Of a stretch of DNA of 64,000 nt, positions 11,682 through 23,575 are shown in pieces (positions within the stretch are counted from its first letter, which is position 1; each line of letters starts with the position of its first letter). A program made the position numbers and the translations under genes. This DNA comes from Sipunculus nudus (Eukaryota > Annelida > Sipuncula > Golfingiida > Sipunculidae). Below the pieces are notes generated by a model. It was given only the letters and a program-made list of their open reading frames with translations, searched no databases and was not told where the DNA came from. The DNA lies in contig CM049310.1 of NCBI GenBank assembly GCA_026874595.1, positions 54,501,058-54,565,057 of the forward strand, written 5' to 3'.

Positions 11682-12323
11682 CAGTGGCGGATCTAGAACA
11701 AACTGTTAGGCGGGGGGGGGGGGGGGGGCGACGACTCAGATTCTAGATAGCATGTTGGTCGAGGGGCGTAGCACCTGAGGGGGGTAGGGTGTGGGAAGAA
11801 GATATAATGATTAAGAAATCAAATTTGAGCATTTTCGTGAACTTAAACCAGATATTTTTGTTTCTGATAAATTGGATACAAGGCAAAAGTTTTAGAATAT
11901 AGGCCTAAATCACTTCTGTTTCTCCTATTGAGGGTGTGGGAGGGGTGTCCCCCTCGCATGCACGGTGAGGAATTTTTTTTGAAGATATGATGATTAAGAA
12001 ATCAAATTAAAGCATTTTCAGCCACATAAACCAGACATTTTTGTTTCTGATAAATTGGATACAATGCAAAAGTTTAAGAATATAGGACTAAATCACTTCT
12101 GTATGTCTTATTGAGGGTGTGGGAGGGGGTGTCCCCTCAAATGCACGGTCAGGAAATTTTTTTGAAGATATGATGATTAAGAAATCAAATTTGAGCATTT
12201 TCGCGCACTTAAACCAGACATTTTTGTTTCTGATTAACTGGATACAAAGCAAATGTTTTAGAATATAGGACTTTGTCCTATATCGCCCCCTGTGCCCCCC
12301 CCCCCCCCCCGGATCCGCCACTG
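11682..12323. mobile_element. hAT-like MITE with 183-bp internal tandem repeats
   Basis: Begins CAGTGGCGGATCTAG and ends GGATCCGCCACTG, giving terminal inverted repeats. The 5-bp sequence ATTGA lies directly outside both ends (11677-11681 and 12324-12328). Between the ends are about 2.7 tandem copies of a 183-bp unit (the motif GAAGATATGATGATTAAGAA recurs at about 11798, 11981 and 12164) containing GAGGGTGTGGGAGGGGTGTC. Long G/C homopolymers lie just inside each end. CAGTGGCGG termini are common in hAT-type MITEs, but hAT elements usually make 8-bp duplications, so the 5-bp one is atypical. There is no transposase ORF. Confidence 0.8.
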
Positions 12324-14403
12324 ATTGAGGGCTGGGTCTTCAGCTCGTGATACTGCTGACATAGGAAGTCCGGCCTAAGACAGCCAGTATTAAATTAGCC
12401 GTCAGCATTAATCCATCAGTGGCGTGACCTCGCGGGGACAAGGCTGGGGGGGGGGGGGGGGGGGTCCGTCAATGACGTGTACCTCAACAATAGGCAATCA
12501 CGGACCCCCGGCCTGGTCCGCCCAGCCTAATGGATGTCACGCCCCGTGCGGTGACTTAATTATTGATGTAGCAAAAACGGTCACATCGCATGTGACCTGG
12601 ACAACTGGAGATTTCCTGAACAATATGACAGTAGGGGCAATGACGTTTGATAATGCCTGGACACCTGATCATAACATAGCGATCGTTTTTGACAATGGCG
12701 GAAACAGGCTTTTAGAGAAGGGGGCGGGGGTTCAACACCCTGGTACAGCCAAACTAGCGTGCGTCAATGCTAGTAGAACAGGATACGGTCGTGCTCTTCT
12801 TTTGGTGTATAAGCGTACATAATTATAATTCCTAGATTTTGTTTTTCGTAAAAGAAGGTAAAGACGCCCCTTGCGCCACCCCTACCCCTAAGTCCGCCCC
12901 TAGGTGAGGTATGTATAGTTGTGTGCAAGCTTTTGGACAGCGTCATCTATCAATAATCAGCATGGTTAATTGATGGTTGAAGTAATATAACTTATAGCCT
13001 TTTTTTCACCAACGATCCATAAGAATTATTATTTAAACAAAAACCATTTTCTTTTATAAGGAATTAATAAATGCATAATATATATGTCTTATCTGTCTGA
13101 TTAATATTCCTTAAATCTTGTTCCCACGACAAATCATAACGGGAAGGGCAGGGGTAGTTCAAGCTGCTCGTAATCTCAGAGTTGTACAGGTCAATGGAGA
13201 TGAATTAAACTAACATTACTTGAACCTGTTAAGCAGAATAAATACCTAGCTGCAAGAAACTGAAACTGTAGAAATAGTTGTAATACACATATAAATTATG
13301 ATGCATTCGAAAAGATGGAGACTGCCATGGGTTTTGTTGAGAATAAATAGAACAGATGAAACAATCGATAAGATTGAATCGAGGTAATATTGGTAGTGTC
13401 CGGTAGATGCCGCTCACATCAAGACAGGATGGCGACGAATCGCAGTGTGTCCTCAAAACACCAGCACACTGGGTATCAACGAAATAATTCCATTCTGAAA
13501 ATACACTGGTCACCCGAAAATACTTCCACAAATAGTCCTGATTCAGCTGTTATAAGAAATTATTTAGAGGTGGCTTTCCTTTGATCTGATAAATATAACA
13601 GTCAAGCAAGGGTTAGATTTTAATTCATATCGTCCTTAATTACACTCATGTGTTTAAAAGTTCCATGCCTTCTCAAATCAATAAGAAGAAACATTGCTGC
13701 CAGCGTTCTCTATCTAAAGACCACAGGCCCAATATAAAGTGTTCTAGATCAGCTTCAGAGTGTGATGGCGGATACTGATCTTGCATATATTCCAGATCCC
13801 GATTTATAGCTGGTATAGTTTTGTTTAAACTGGTCTAGACCATGCCCTAGTCATAATTTAGTATCTAGGTATTTATAAAACTTTTCAAAAATGTTTTTAG
13901 TCATCATGTGTTTTTTCTGAACAAATATTACATGTTTTATTTATATTTTTAATAGCATATTTTGGTTATATTAAACTGGTCACGCAGCAAAACAGATTAG
14001 AAAATTGTATGTTGGTTGTGTGTTTACTCTTTAACGAGAACACTAAAGCCTGAGAATGTTAAACACAACAGAAAGAAAAGCAAACAAGGTCTAATTAGCT
14101 CTCAGGCCTGACAAAACACTCTTTTTTTTTTAAAGAATCACTCTTTGTTGATTTCCTGAAAATGACGTCAATTACTCTTTCTTTACTCATTTTTTTTTCA
14201 GGAGCGCCTTTTTTTGCTCTGTTTTTCAGTAAAAGAATCCCGATATATACTCTTTCTCTTCTGTTTTATCAGTCTAGTTAGAATACAAACGGGACATTTC
14301 GCAATTTTTATGTGTGTTAATGTTCAGCATGTGTCTCAACATGCGGAAATTACCTTGTCTACATGTCCGGGGAATGTGAACAATGTTTGTTTCTGACTTT
14401 AGG

Positions 14404-14404
<1 letters not shown>
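12324..14404. other. Intergenic; possible second CAGTGGCG element
   Basis: CAGTGGCGTGACCTCGC at about 12417 resembles a hAT-type end. AAGTCCGCCCCTAG near 12890-12903 could be a decayed opposite end, but no target duplication is visible. The 132-codon ORF at 12424-12822 lies within this segment and is not recognised. The rest shows nothing. Confidence 0.3.

Positions 14405-14452
<48 letters not shown>
14405..14452. repeat. (TA)n microsatellite
   Basis: About 24 TA units. Confidence 0.95.
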
Positions 14453-14455
<3 letters not shown>

Positions 14456-14672
14456 TTGAAGCATGTCAGTCACATTTTCATTCAGTCTGTGATAAATAAT
14501 TGGGAAATTTGCGCTAATTTTACTTTGTTTTCAATCTTTATTATAAATTGGTCTACTCTTTTATTTAGCACTTTCTTTTTTTTTCGTTTATTTACCTTTA
14601 AAGCTTTGGAAGGCCTGAGCTGTGCCGTAGAAGTCTTTTGCCTTGCTTCCGCTATAGCACTCTCGGACAGTA

Positions 14673-14931
14673 TGGTTCTCAGGCACTTTTTTTTAATCAG
14701 TGCGGACGAGCGATTTTTTTTTCTGTATGTTTCGATAAAAATGTCATATATGATCAGAGAAAAGCATGATTATAACGGATTTTTTTTTTTGCTAAACAGG
14801 TAAAAGCACCTGTCCACATAACAAAGAAAATATTATCAACATTGTATTATTTTATCTTCTTGATAGATGAAAATCAAAATAAAAATGATTGATGCGGGTG
14901 GGGGGTTTAAATCGCCGTTGCCTGAGAACCG
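14673..14931 (-). mobile_element. MITE, TGGTTCTCAGGCA family, copy 1
   Basis: 259 bp bounded by TGGTTCTCAGGCA and its inverse TGCCTGAGAACCG, with TA at both flanks (14671-14672, 14932-14933), as in Tc1/mariner-type elements. The interior, read on the minus strand, matches the copy at 31391-31682: ACCCGCATCAAT next to one end, then TCAAGAAGATAAAAT, then TGTTTAGCAAAA/TATTTAGCAAAA. Two independent copies confirm a family. No coding capacity. Confidence 0.75.
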
Positions 14932-16491
14932 TACCTATTTTTGGCTTGACTGAAAATAAGACAAATATTGGCATAGATAGTTCCTAATTATTTTGGCCTT
15001 TGCAAGTTTCTAGTCAACATAACGGGAACCTTTAAAAACATGTTATTCCCCAGTGTTCTCGTTCACATGGAAATCATTTACGTGGCAGTAATGCCAAGTT
15101 AGGCTTGTAACAAAGGTCACACAATATTCCAAATATTCAAAGTTTATAAACCCATACCGACAGGAAGTAATCTAAATGAAACTTACACTAAGCCGGTTTC
15201 TGCGCTCGTTCCAGGTTGGTGTATTGACGGGTTCTCTGAAAATTAGTCTCTGAACTAGCTCTTCACATAAGGCCTTTTAATGTTCTCGGTATATTTTGTA
15301 TATACCACATGGATTACGTGTTACAAAAGTTCCACGTTGTTCTCTGCTGTCTGAGGTTTCTCACAATGCCGCGGATAGCCGCTGTTTACGCCTGTTGGAT
15401 ACATGTCAGATTTGACTAATAAACCATACCAAAATAAAACATATATGCATGTGATGACATTTTTTTCATCGGCCCCTGATTTCGGGCTACAAGAAAACGC
15501 CTAGGAAGTGCCCTTTTCTGTTCTTGATGTGTCAGGAACAATGTCTAGTGGGACCGTTTTCCATAGTTTCTCATCCTGAGAAATGTGACACAATTTCGCG
15601 AATGGGCTATCGCAGCGCCATCTATTGGAAACTATTTTAACTCACTCCAACGCAAGAACGGACAATATGCTAGTTTTCTTAATAAATATTTACAACCCTT
15701 GTTGATAGAAAATAATTTATTTATATAATTTTCTTTGTATTATTTCCTAGCTGTTGTTGCTGTTTGACTTTCCCATCCACACACACCCTGCGGGCACTGT
15801 ATATTGATGAGGCTGCTGACTTGCACCGAGACGAGTGCAGGTTTACTGAGCCACTGAGCTAGCAGAATGGGCTGAATCAATAATGATGCCACGATTCTCA
15901 ACAGGGAATGCATGATAAAATACCATAGAGGCCCAGTCGGTTTGACTGAAAAACAGAGAAAACTATAATAAAGTTATATCTGTACATTAGAAAATAGCGT
16001 TAGACGGAAAGTTCACTCGATTCTACGTGTCAGTTATATTATTTCTGAAGCACCAATATGGCTACCAGTCGAAATATATACGCCGGATGGCTGACATAAG
16101 GATAGGCGACATCCCGATTGGTGACATCCCTAATGGGAGACAGCCCGGATGTGAGACACTCCATCTAATGTATATTTACCATTTAACGCCTGCTATGCCA
16201 CAACACGGATGTTTTGTTGGCACAGGATTGTCGTTCAGTTTTTACTCTGGCTCTGGCAGTCTAGACTTTATATTACCGTCATATTCACTTTATATAAGTA
16301 CATTCCCCATAATCATTTATCAAGTGAACTAGGCCAAAATACTGGTGTTACACATGGTTGCATTTAAGAAGAAAATCAGGTCGGTTTCCTGTACAGTTTT
16401 TCATTTGATCTTTAATTTACGAATATGAACTGGTTACGGAGGAGCCCAATCCAGGGATGTCAAAAGAAAGATAGATTGAAATTGGCATATA
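14932..16491. other. Intergenic, nothing firmly recognised
   Basis: On the minus strand TAGCTCAGTGG near 15855-15865 is a perfect Pol III A-box, but no B-box or tRNA fold follows. No gene recognised. Confidence 0.35.
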
Positions 16492-17177
16492 TATTACGAA
16501 GACAAATAAATGAGGGGAAAATCCTGGGCCGATCCGGGTGTCGAACCCAGGATGTATAAGTCCGGCGTACCAACCGCTTCGCTAGAAAAGCCAGCTTCAC
16601 TAGCGGATCAGTTCGGTCCGCTTTTATGTCACCCAGTAACACACCCCCTCTTAAGAGCGTTCTGCTATCAGAACTAGACTAATTATCCCAGGAGTCACAC
16701 TTAAGTGAGCTTATTCCCTGGGCCACAAAGTTAACCGTCACGTTAGACGAGCCCCCATTTTGTTACGAAGGCAAATTGTTGAGGGGGAAAAATACTGGGC
16801 CGATTCCGGTTTCGAACCCAGGTCGGTGGCGCACAAGGCCGGCCAACCAACCGCTTCGCTAGCAAAGTTCGGACAGTTTGGTCCGCTTTTATGTCATCCC
16901 GTAACACACCCCCTCTTAAGAGCGTTCTGCTATCAGAACAATACCAATAATCCCAGGAGTCACACTTTGGTGAACTTCTTCCGTGGGGCACAAAGTTAAC
17001 TGTCACGTTAGACGAGCCCCCATTTTGTTACGAAGACAAATTGTTCAGGGGAAAACATTGGGCCGATCCCGGTTTCGAACCCATGTTGGTGGCGGACACG
17101 TCCGGCGTACCAACCGCTTCGCTAGAAAAGCAGGCTTCAGTAGCGACACAGTTCAGTCCGCTTTTATGTCACCCCGT

Positions 17178-17181
<4 letters not shown>
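16492..17181 (-). mobile_element. TRIM element, tandem LTR-int-LTR-int-LTR array (locus A)
   Basis: A 690-bp, non-coding, minus-strand element with three LTRs (17026-17181, 16761-16906 and 16492-16641, each 146-156 bp) and two internal regions of exactly 119 bp (16907-17025, 16642-16760). Read on the minus strand, each LTR starts TGTTACGGGGTGACATAAAA (or a variant) and ends CGTAACA (decayed to CGTAATA at the far end). Each internal region starts AAATGGGGGCTCGTC, whose TGGGGGCTCGTC matches the 3' end of tRNA-Pro (primer-binding site), and ends CTTAAGAGGGGGTG, a purine tract touching the next LTR. ATATA flanks both outer ends (16487-16491, 17182-17186), though in TA-rich DNA. The size, with LTR, PBS and PPT but no genes, is that of a terminal-repeat retrotransposon in miniature. 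Each LTR carries tRNA-like A/B boxes. Confidence 0.85.

Positions 17182-17236
<55 letters not shown>
17182..17236. repeat. (TA)n microsatellite
   Basis: About 27 TA units directly abutting the TRIM's 5' LTR. Confidence 0.95.
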
Positions 17237-17239
<3 letters not shown>

Positions 17240-19140
17240 TAACTGTTAATACATTATAAAACTAGTTTGTATAAGCATAACATATACTTCGTCTAAATCA
17301 GTTGGTCCATTTTGGAGTCGTCAAATATGGTGCTGCCGGTTGGTCTGTCGTGAAATCGTCCATTTGGGATTCGAACTTAATTTTCAACTGTAGAGAGTAG
17401 AACGGACCTCTAGCGTTCATGCATGGTTCAGTGTTTATAATTCAATGGTTTTCATATTCGCTTGTCATCTTCTTACTTAAATGCATATTATAGTGTAAAA
17501 TTAGATGATAATGAAGGATAATGATGGGTCTAAATAAAATAGAAAATGCTTCGGTTTTTCTTTAATTTGTTGTTTACATAGTTGTGCGTATATACCGTAA
17601 CATTCCGTTTACCAAAGATAAGATTCATTTCATGAAAAATTTATAAAGTATCGATGAATGTGTAAATAAGTACATGTACTTGTGTAATCTAGATTAATAA
17701 CTGACTAATGTTATCCATGGAGCGTTTCCCTCATTTTAGGTCTATATATATGGCGTGTTATAATTAAGACATAAATGTGAATAGACTCGGTAGAGATAAA
17801 TGTATATATATACTGCTCAATGGAATGAAATGCAAATTAATTATATTATAGTATATTTAGTATATTATAGTATATTATATTAAATATTATTTTTTATAAT
17901 ATTATGCTATATTTTATTATATATATTATTCTATATTATAGTATATTATATTATAAAATTATATCATATTATATTATAATTTTCATATTTCCAACAGACC
18001 TCTTCATATGACGAGTATCTCTATACAGATAATAAACTGATATGACAACTATCCATACTGTTTTGCAACCACGCCAATGGTTTAGTCAAGTCCATTGCAT
18101 AAGAGTCCAAGTGTAAGTCCTAGTCCTTCAGGTTCTAGACCAGTGAAGTCCACCTTCTTCCGTTAGGGTTTACTGTCATCCCATAAACCCTTTCCTCTAA
18201 AAAACTTTAATAAACCCTTTGTTTAAACAATGTGGGTCATTTTGAACTCCAGTCTACACCCGGGTCCAATATTAATCTTCTTATTAAAATGGATTTCAAA
18301 TGGACCTCTAGTCCAAGTCCGAGTCAGTTAAAACTGCCAAATTCTGGAATTCATTATTTCCTGCATCACTTACCCATGCAACAGTTTATTCAAACTCTTA
18401 TCGATGTCCGTTGTCTGGAAGTAAATGTTATTTTAACCGGTATGATGCCGGTCAGCCAGGCGAGGCAATAAAAATGTCTATGTTTTACGTGACCATTATA
18501 TATAACATCATGAGGACACAGACTGGAATACTTAACAAATTTGGACGTCTGGGTTAGGCGGACAAGGTGTTATATGTCTCTAATTATTGTTTAACGCCTG
18601 GACGCTTTGAGGTAAAAGGGATGTACTCATTGGTCAGTCGGTCATTATTAATACCCACGACTCTCGTGATGAAAAAGCCATATTAAAGGCGGGGTGTCTA
18701 GGCGTACCCACTGGGATCCATGCTGTCTGGGTAAAAACGTGGCCCGTCTGTATGGTCATAATTGGCCGAAGAAAGCTTTACCGGATTATCCATGCAATAT
18801 TAGCCTAAGGCCCGGTACAGTGTTACTGTACAAGCCTAAATCTGCTTTGCCTAGGCAGCTCCATATATACAGCTTTGCCAGCTTTCCTTTTTATTTTTAT
18901 TTTTATAACATGCACGCAGACACGGTTTCACTGTCTGATTCACATTACAAATTGACGTCACTGGCAAAATACCAGAAAGCTGATTTACGGGAGCGTGTGC
19001 TTTGCAGTGCATGTATATTTAATAAATATTGTAAACTATGACAACACAAGAATAACTGGCAAGCGATGCATTATTAACAAAAGGATATCATGAAATTGAT
19101 AATAGAAAAGGATATTTATTTAAATATGAAAACTATAATT

Positions 19141-19143
<3 letters not shown>
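17237..19143. other. Intergenic; AT-rich patch, nothing else recognised
   Basis: About 17835-17985 consists of degenerate TATATTATAG-type repeats. Short GTCCAAGTCC-like repeats are scattered between 18090 and 18330. The ORF at 18694-19041 is not recognised. Confidence 0.4.

Positions 19144-19191
<48 letters not shown>
19144..19191. repeat. (TA)n microsatellite
   Basis: About 23 TA units, followed directly by TTAGTGGTGTGTCGAC and an ATTGATTAAATCGAT-rich segment (19205-19290) of short inverted repeats that may be one end of an unrecognised MITE. Confidence 0.9.
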
Positions 19192-19194
<3 letters not shown>

Positions 19195-20039
19195 TGGTGT
19201 GTCGACTAATTGATTAAATCGATGATTGATCGTTTTCTTTCAAAATCGATTAAATCGATCTTAGTTTTGCATAATTGATTAAAAACGATTATGTAGTCAC
19301 ATGCATTCACAGAATCTCATTCTGTCAGAGATTCACGAACACAAAGTTAAGAAATAACATCAATATTAATAAGAAAAAAAAATGACCCTTGCCTCCATCT
19401 TTATTATTAAATATAAATTATTATTTGCACTTATCTTACTTTAAAACAAGGACCATGAAAAAGAAAAGGACAAAAAATTCTAAAGCAATAGTACTCATAG
19501 CAAAATACATGTAAATAAGTTAATAAATAAATAAATATATAAATAAATAAATAGATAAATAATAATAATGATAATAATTCATAATTATAAAAATTATCAT
19601 AATAATAATCATAATCGTCATCATCAGTAGCATCTGTATTTTTTATTTAATGCATCAAAGGCTATATACCCTTACAGGAAGCAACAGACAGCAGATGGCC
19701 TACGTCCAACAAATGGGGCGCATCCCATTCACTTTGGCGCGAAACGCGAGCCATTGCTTCCATGTTTGTAGTTTTGGCACCATGCATGCACGTGCAGTTC
19801 AAACAACGCACAATGAGCCTGGCATTGGATCTGCCTCGGGAATAAGTCGTGTTGTTTGTGCGTAATTTCACAGTTAAAATGACATCAATATTAAAACGGT
19901 TTGTTATTTTTAGACAAACGTCTTGCTGTGTTTCTTAGAAGTCTCTTGTGAGAATTCAGAAAGGAAAACAGTTCGATAAGAATTACCTAACAAAGAGCTT
20001 TTGAAAAAAATTAGTGTTGTAGTAACAAGATTCCCCGCC
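19192..20039. other. Upstream region, nothing firmly recognised
   Basis: ATTGATTAAATCGAT-type inverted repeats (19205-19290), then an AAATAAAT/AATAATAAT low-complexity patch (about 19515-19615). The sequence becomes less AT-rich from about 19650. No upstream non-coding exon could be proven. Confidence 0.4.
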
Positions 20040-20088
20040 AGATGTCAGGGCAGTCGGAGCAGGTACCCGGTGGCTGATGGTTAGCTGC

Positions 20089-20096
20089 TGACGTCA
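20089..20096. promoter_or_regulatory. CRE palindrome TGACGTCA
   Basis: Exact match to the CREB/ATF consensus, about 150 bp upstream of the scribble ATG. Occupancy is not shown by sequence alone. Confidence 0.45.
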
Positions 20097-20184
20097 CGAT
20101 CGGAGTTGTGTATTCGAATGGATGTGTGACCAACCTTGACATGGTTTTAGTTCCGTAAATGTCCTGTGCCTGTTGCCTTTCTGA

Positions 20185-20694
<510 letters not shown>

Positions 20695-21396
20695 TAATTT
20701 CTGGGTCATCATATGGAGGCCGCCATGTTTTATGGGGTGTCACATTTCAAGATAAATCCTGTGTTTATCGGTGGTTGTGCGTCACCTGGTGTTGGTTTCA
20801 GGATGTGCAGGGTGGGGCTGACTGCAACAGAATACCCCTTACTTCAGAATTTTGCTGTTAAACGGTCTGTCACAAACTCTCCACTACAGGCAAAAGTAAT
20901 GAAGATTAAAACCAGAAGGGGGGGGGGGGGGGGGGAGATGAAACCAAAATCTGTTGTGTGTGAGAATAATTATACTAAATATATCTTGCATCATTTGTAA
21001 ATAAACCACAGGGTCATTCATTCATAAATGAAAAAAAGTGAGTAAAATGGTTGGAGTAGATTGGTGTAACTTACTAGTTAAAATATTCCAAATTTGATTT
21101 AGCGATTTATATACATATGACATGTATGTTTGTATTTTTACTGTTATTGAGTCACTTGAATGAATCATGGGGGAATTCCACCTATATTTATGCTGAGCAT
21201 ACTTCATCCTAGATTTGACAGGATGTGACATTCTTTTTAGAACTGTTTATAAACACAGGCTTTGCTGATAATCATATGTTGATGTAATCTCCATCCCATT
21301 TTATGTACATGTATTGTATCCTCTTGTGTTGAAATGAAATGTTCTCGTTGAAATCACACCACTGTCACATTAGTACTGGTACATATCACTGTGGAC

Positions 21397-21432
21397 GGTC
21401 CCCTGAAACCCCAAAAACACTAGTGTTTTTGA
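21397..21432. repeat. Solitary end of the ACACCAAAAACACC hAT family
   Basis: CGGTCCCCTGAAACCCCAAA followed by AACACTAGTGTTTTTG resembles the left end of the 21451 element (CGGTCCCCCTAAACACCAAA, AACACCGGTGTTTTGG). It is probably a decayed or truncated relative lying directly upstream. Confidence 0.5.
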
Positions 21433-21450
21433 CCTTTTTCTCTGCCTTAC

Positions 21451-21911
21451 CGGTCCCCCTAAACACCAAAAACACCGGTGTTTTGGGTATCTGTGATGAA
21501 ACACCCACTTCACTTCAAACCTGAACCAAAAACGTAACACCATCGGTAAATCATCTGATGAATATATCTCTGCTATATTGTTTCATAAATTCATGTCATA
21601 AAGATAAAAACGAGTGTTTCATGCAATTGTCGGTTAACCGGCGCCCACGGTAGCCGTTTATGCCAGCTATGACCCTGCCCCCTAGTGGCGCAAGTCGCAA
21701 TCAAGCAGCGCAGTTGTCTGTCGTACAAAACACTATTGCTTTCTTTAATTTTACAGAATAGTGGCACAAATTCTGTATTAACATATCCAACAGATGATGG
21801 TTTATTAACTGATACAAGTGTTTGCTTCAAATTCGAATTTAAAAGGGTGTTTCGTGGTGTTTGGTCACACGTACCCAAAACACTGGTGTTTTGGGTGTTT
21901 AGATGGACCTG
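21451..21911. mobile_element. hAT-type MITE with 8-bp TSD (461 bp)
   Basis: The left end CGGTCCCCCTAAACACCAAA and the right end, inverted CAGGTCCATCTAAACACCCA, form long imperfect terminal inverted repeats. Each contains a near-palindrome AAACACC[A/G]GTGTTTTGGGTA. An exact 8-bp duplication TGCCTTAC flanks it (21443-21450 and 21912-21919), the hAT hallmark. The left terminus has lost or changed one base (CGG versus CAGG). The interior is non-coding. Confidence 0.88.
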
Positions 21912-21994
21912 TGCCTTACCTCTGACGAAACAATTTTGATGACAAAATGTGGCATCACTTGATAGAAAATAAGTTGTTGTGTAGATCTTTGTGG

Positions 21995-23575
21995 CAGGGT
22001 TGGCAAGTTTTAGGCAGGAAGGTTTTAACCATAGGTTTTAACCTGGTTAGAACTGCCCTGCCTAAAACAGGTTTTGGGCAGGTTTTAGGCACCAAAAGTG
22101 CCTAAAACCTATATTTGTTTAAATTTTTGACTCAAAGATCTATAAAACTACCAAACTGGCTGGGGTGATGCAGTCACAAGGCTTTGCTGGGCATCTGGAA
22201 AGTTTCAGGTATTACAAGTAATGCATGATTTCCTGTTGGCTGGCATCATGCAGTCTTCAAAGAGCCTGTATAGGTTTCTTAAGCATGAGTCCATGTTTGT
22301 GTGGCACATAGTTTCATTGGCCAATGTAAAGTTATTATCAGGACCCTTCTGGTTTCCTAATGAGTGCCCTGCTACCTGGAATGATGTAATAGAGCCTCCT
22401 GTATGCCTCCTGTAACTTAGTGTAAGGCAAGGTATCAGGGGGAGGCGGGAGGCATGCTTGATTAGACTGGTTAATTACTATTTATCAGGGTGATGGGGTA
22501 ATAAGACCCAATGGTCATAAGTCCTACTACTGTGTACCAGTAGATGTTCAAGTTAACTTTCATACATAACTAGGATGATGCAATCAAAGCCCTTGCCCTG
22601 AAAATTGTTCTTGAGTCAAACTTTTTATTGAGTGATGTAATCAGGGCCCCTGACCATGACGTGGGTTTCTCAGGCCTTTAGGTTGAACATTGCCCAAAAA
22701 GTGATTAAGAATAACCTGTGGTTTGCAACGTATTCACTGCAATATATTTTAGCATTTTCAGTTTTATACTTATTATAGTGTTTCATGAGGGTTCATTTTC
22801 ACAGTCCAATCATACAGTTAACATCACTATATAGACAATAAGTATTTGCACAAAATCGAAAATTTTGCCAATGGATGACCTAGCTTAAGGAAATAAACAA
22901 CTAGTGGAAATCTTGTTCATTATCAGATAATGTAAAAGATATTATCATATTTTAGTTAATGGCTAGCATAAAGATCTTTAATTATTTATAAAATTAATCT
23001 TTTGTTTTTTGCCATTTGAAGCTACAGGCATTCAAACATGTATGTTATATTAGTGAGACTACAGTACAAAGGACTATTCATCAGTGTAAAAGGAACAAAA
23101 TTTTGAATTGGGGAAAACTTCTTTCGCATATATCACAAAATTTAATCCCTTTTGATCAAAAAGCCAATCAAAGAATCTGGTTATAAGCTTATACAGTATT
23201 AGCATTCATTTATAAATCGGCAGTAATGGAGGTGGGAGACCTCAGAACATGATTTTGGGATAAAAGCTAAAACTGTCATTTGGAAAACCTGAAGTAGTGT
23301 TGTATTAATTTGTTGCTATGTTTGTACCATTGTTTATTTGTTTAGCTTGAATAAAGTGTTCCTCACTTGTAATTTGTTGAGCATATTTCTGTAATGCATT
23401 TAGCTGTGTAACAATAAAACATAGTTAAACTGCAAGTCATAGGTGAGGATAAGTAAGGTTTTAGGCAGTTAAAGGCAGTTTTAGGCAGGTTATAACCTAT
23501 TTTAGGCAGTAAAAGGCAGGTTTTAGGCTCTGCCCTGCCAAAAACAGGTTTTGGGCAGCCTAAAACCCAACCCTG
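21995..23575. mobile_element. hAT element, non-autonomous, with 8-bp TSD (1,581 bp)
   Basis: Starts CAGGGTTGGCAAGTTTTAGG and ends CAGCCTAAAACCCAACCCTG. An exact 8-bp duplication CTTTGTGG flanks it (21987-21994, 23576-23583). Subterminal regions (about 22010-22110 and 23455-23570) are packed with GTTTTAGGCAG repeats in both orientations, as expected of hAT transposase-binding subterminal repeats. No transposase reading frame or BED/hATC motif was recognised inside, so it is probably mobilised in trans or is dead. Confidence 0.9.

Noticed and set aside
12424-12822. 132-codon ORF
   Set aside because: Begins in a G homopolymer beside a CAGTGGCG end; no domain and no splice context. Most likely repeat-derived.
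15855-15865. Perfect A-box TAGCTCAGTGG on the minus strand
   Set aside because: No B-box or cloverleaf downstream; a short match expected by chance or from a degraded SINE.
16460-17259. tRNA genes or simple tandem tRNA-SINEs
   Set aside because: The A/B boxes are good, but there is no closed acceptor stem or normal anticodon arm, and the units have LTR, PBS and PPT borders. TRIM explains more.
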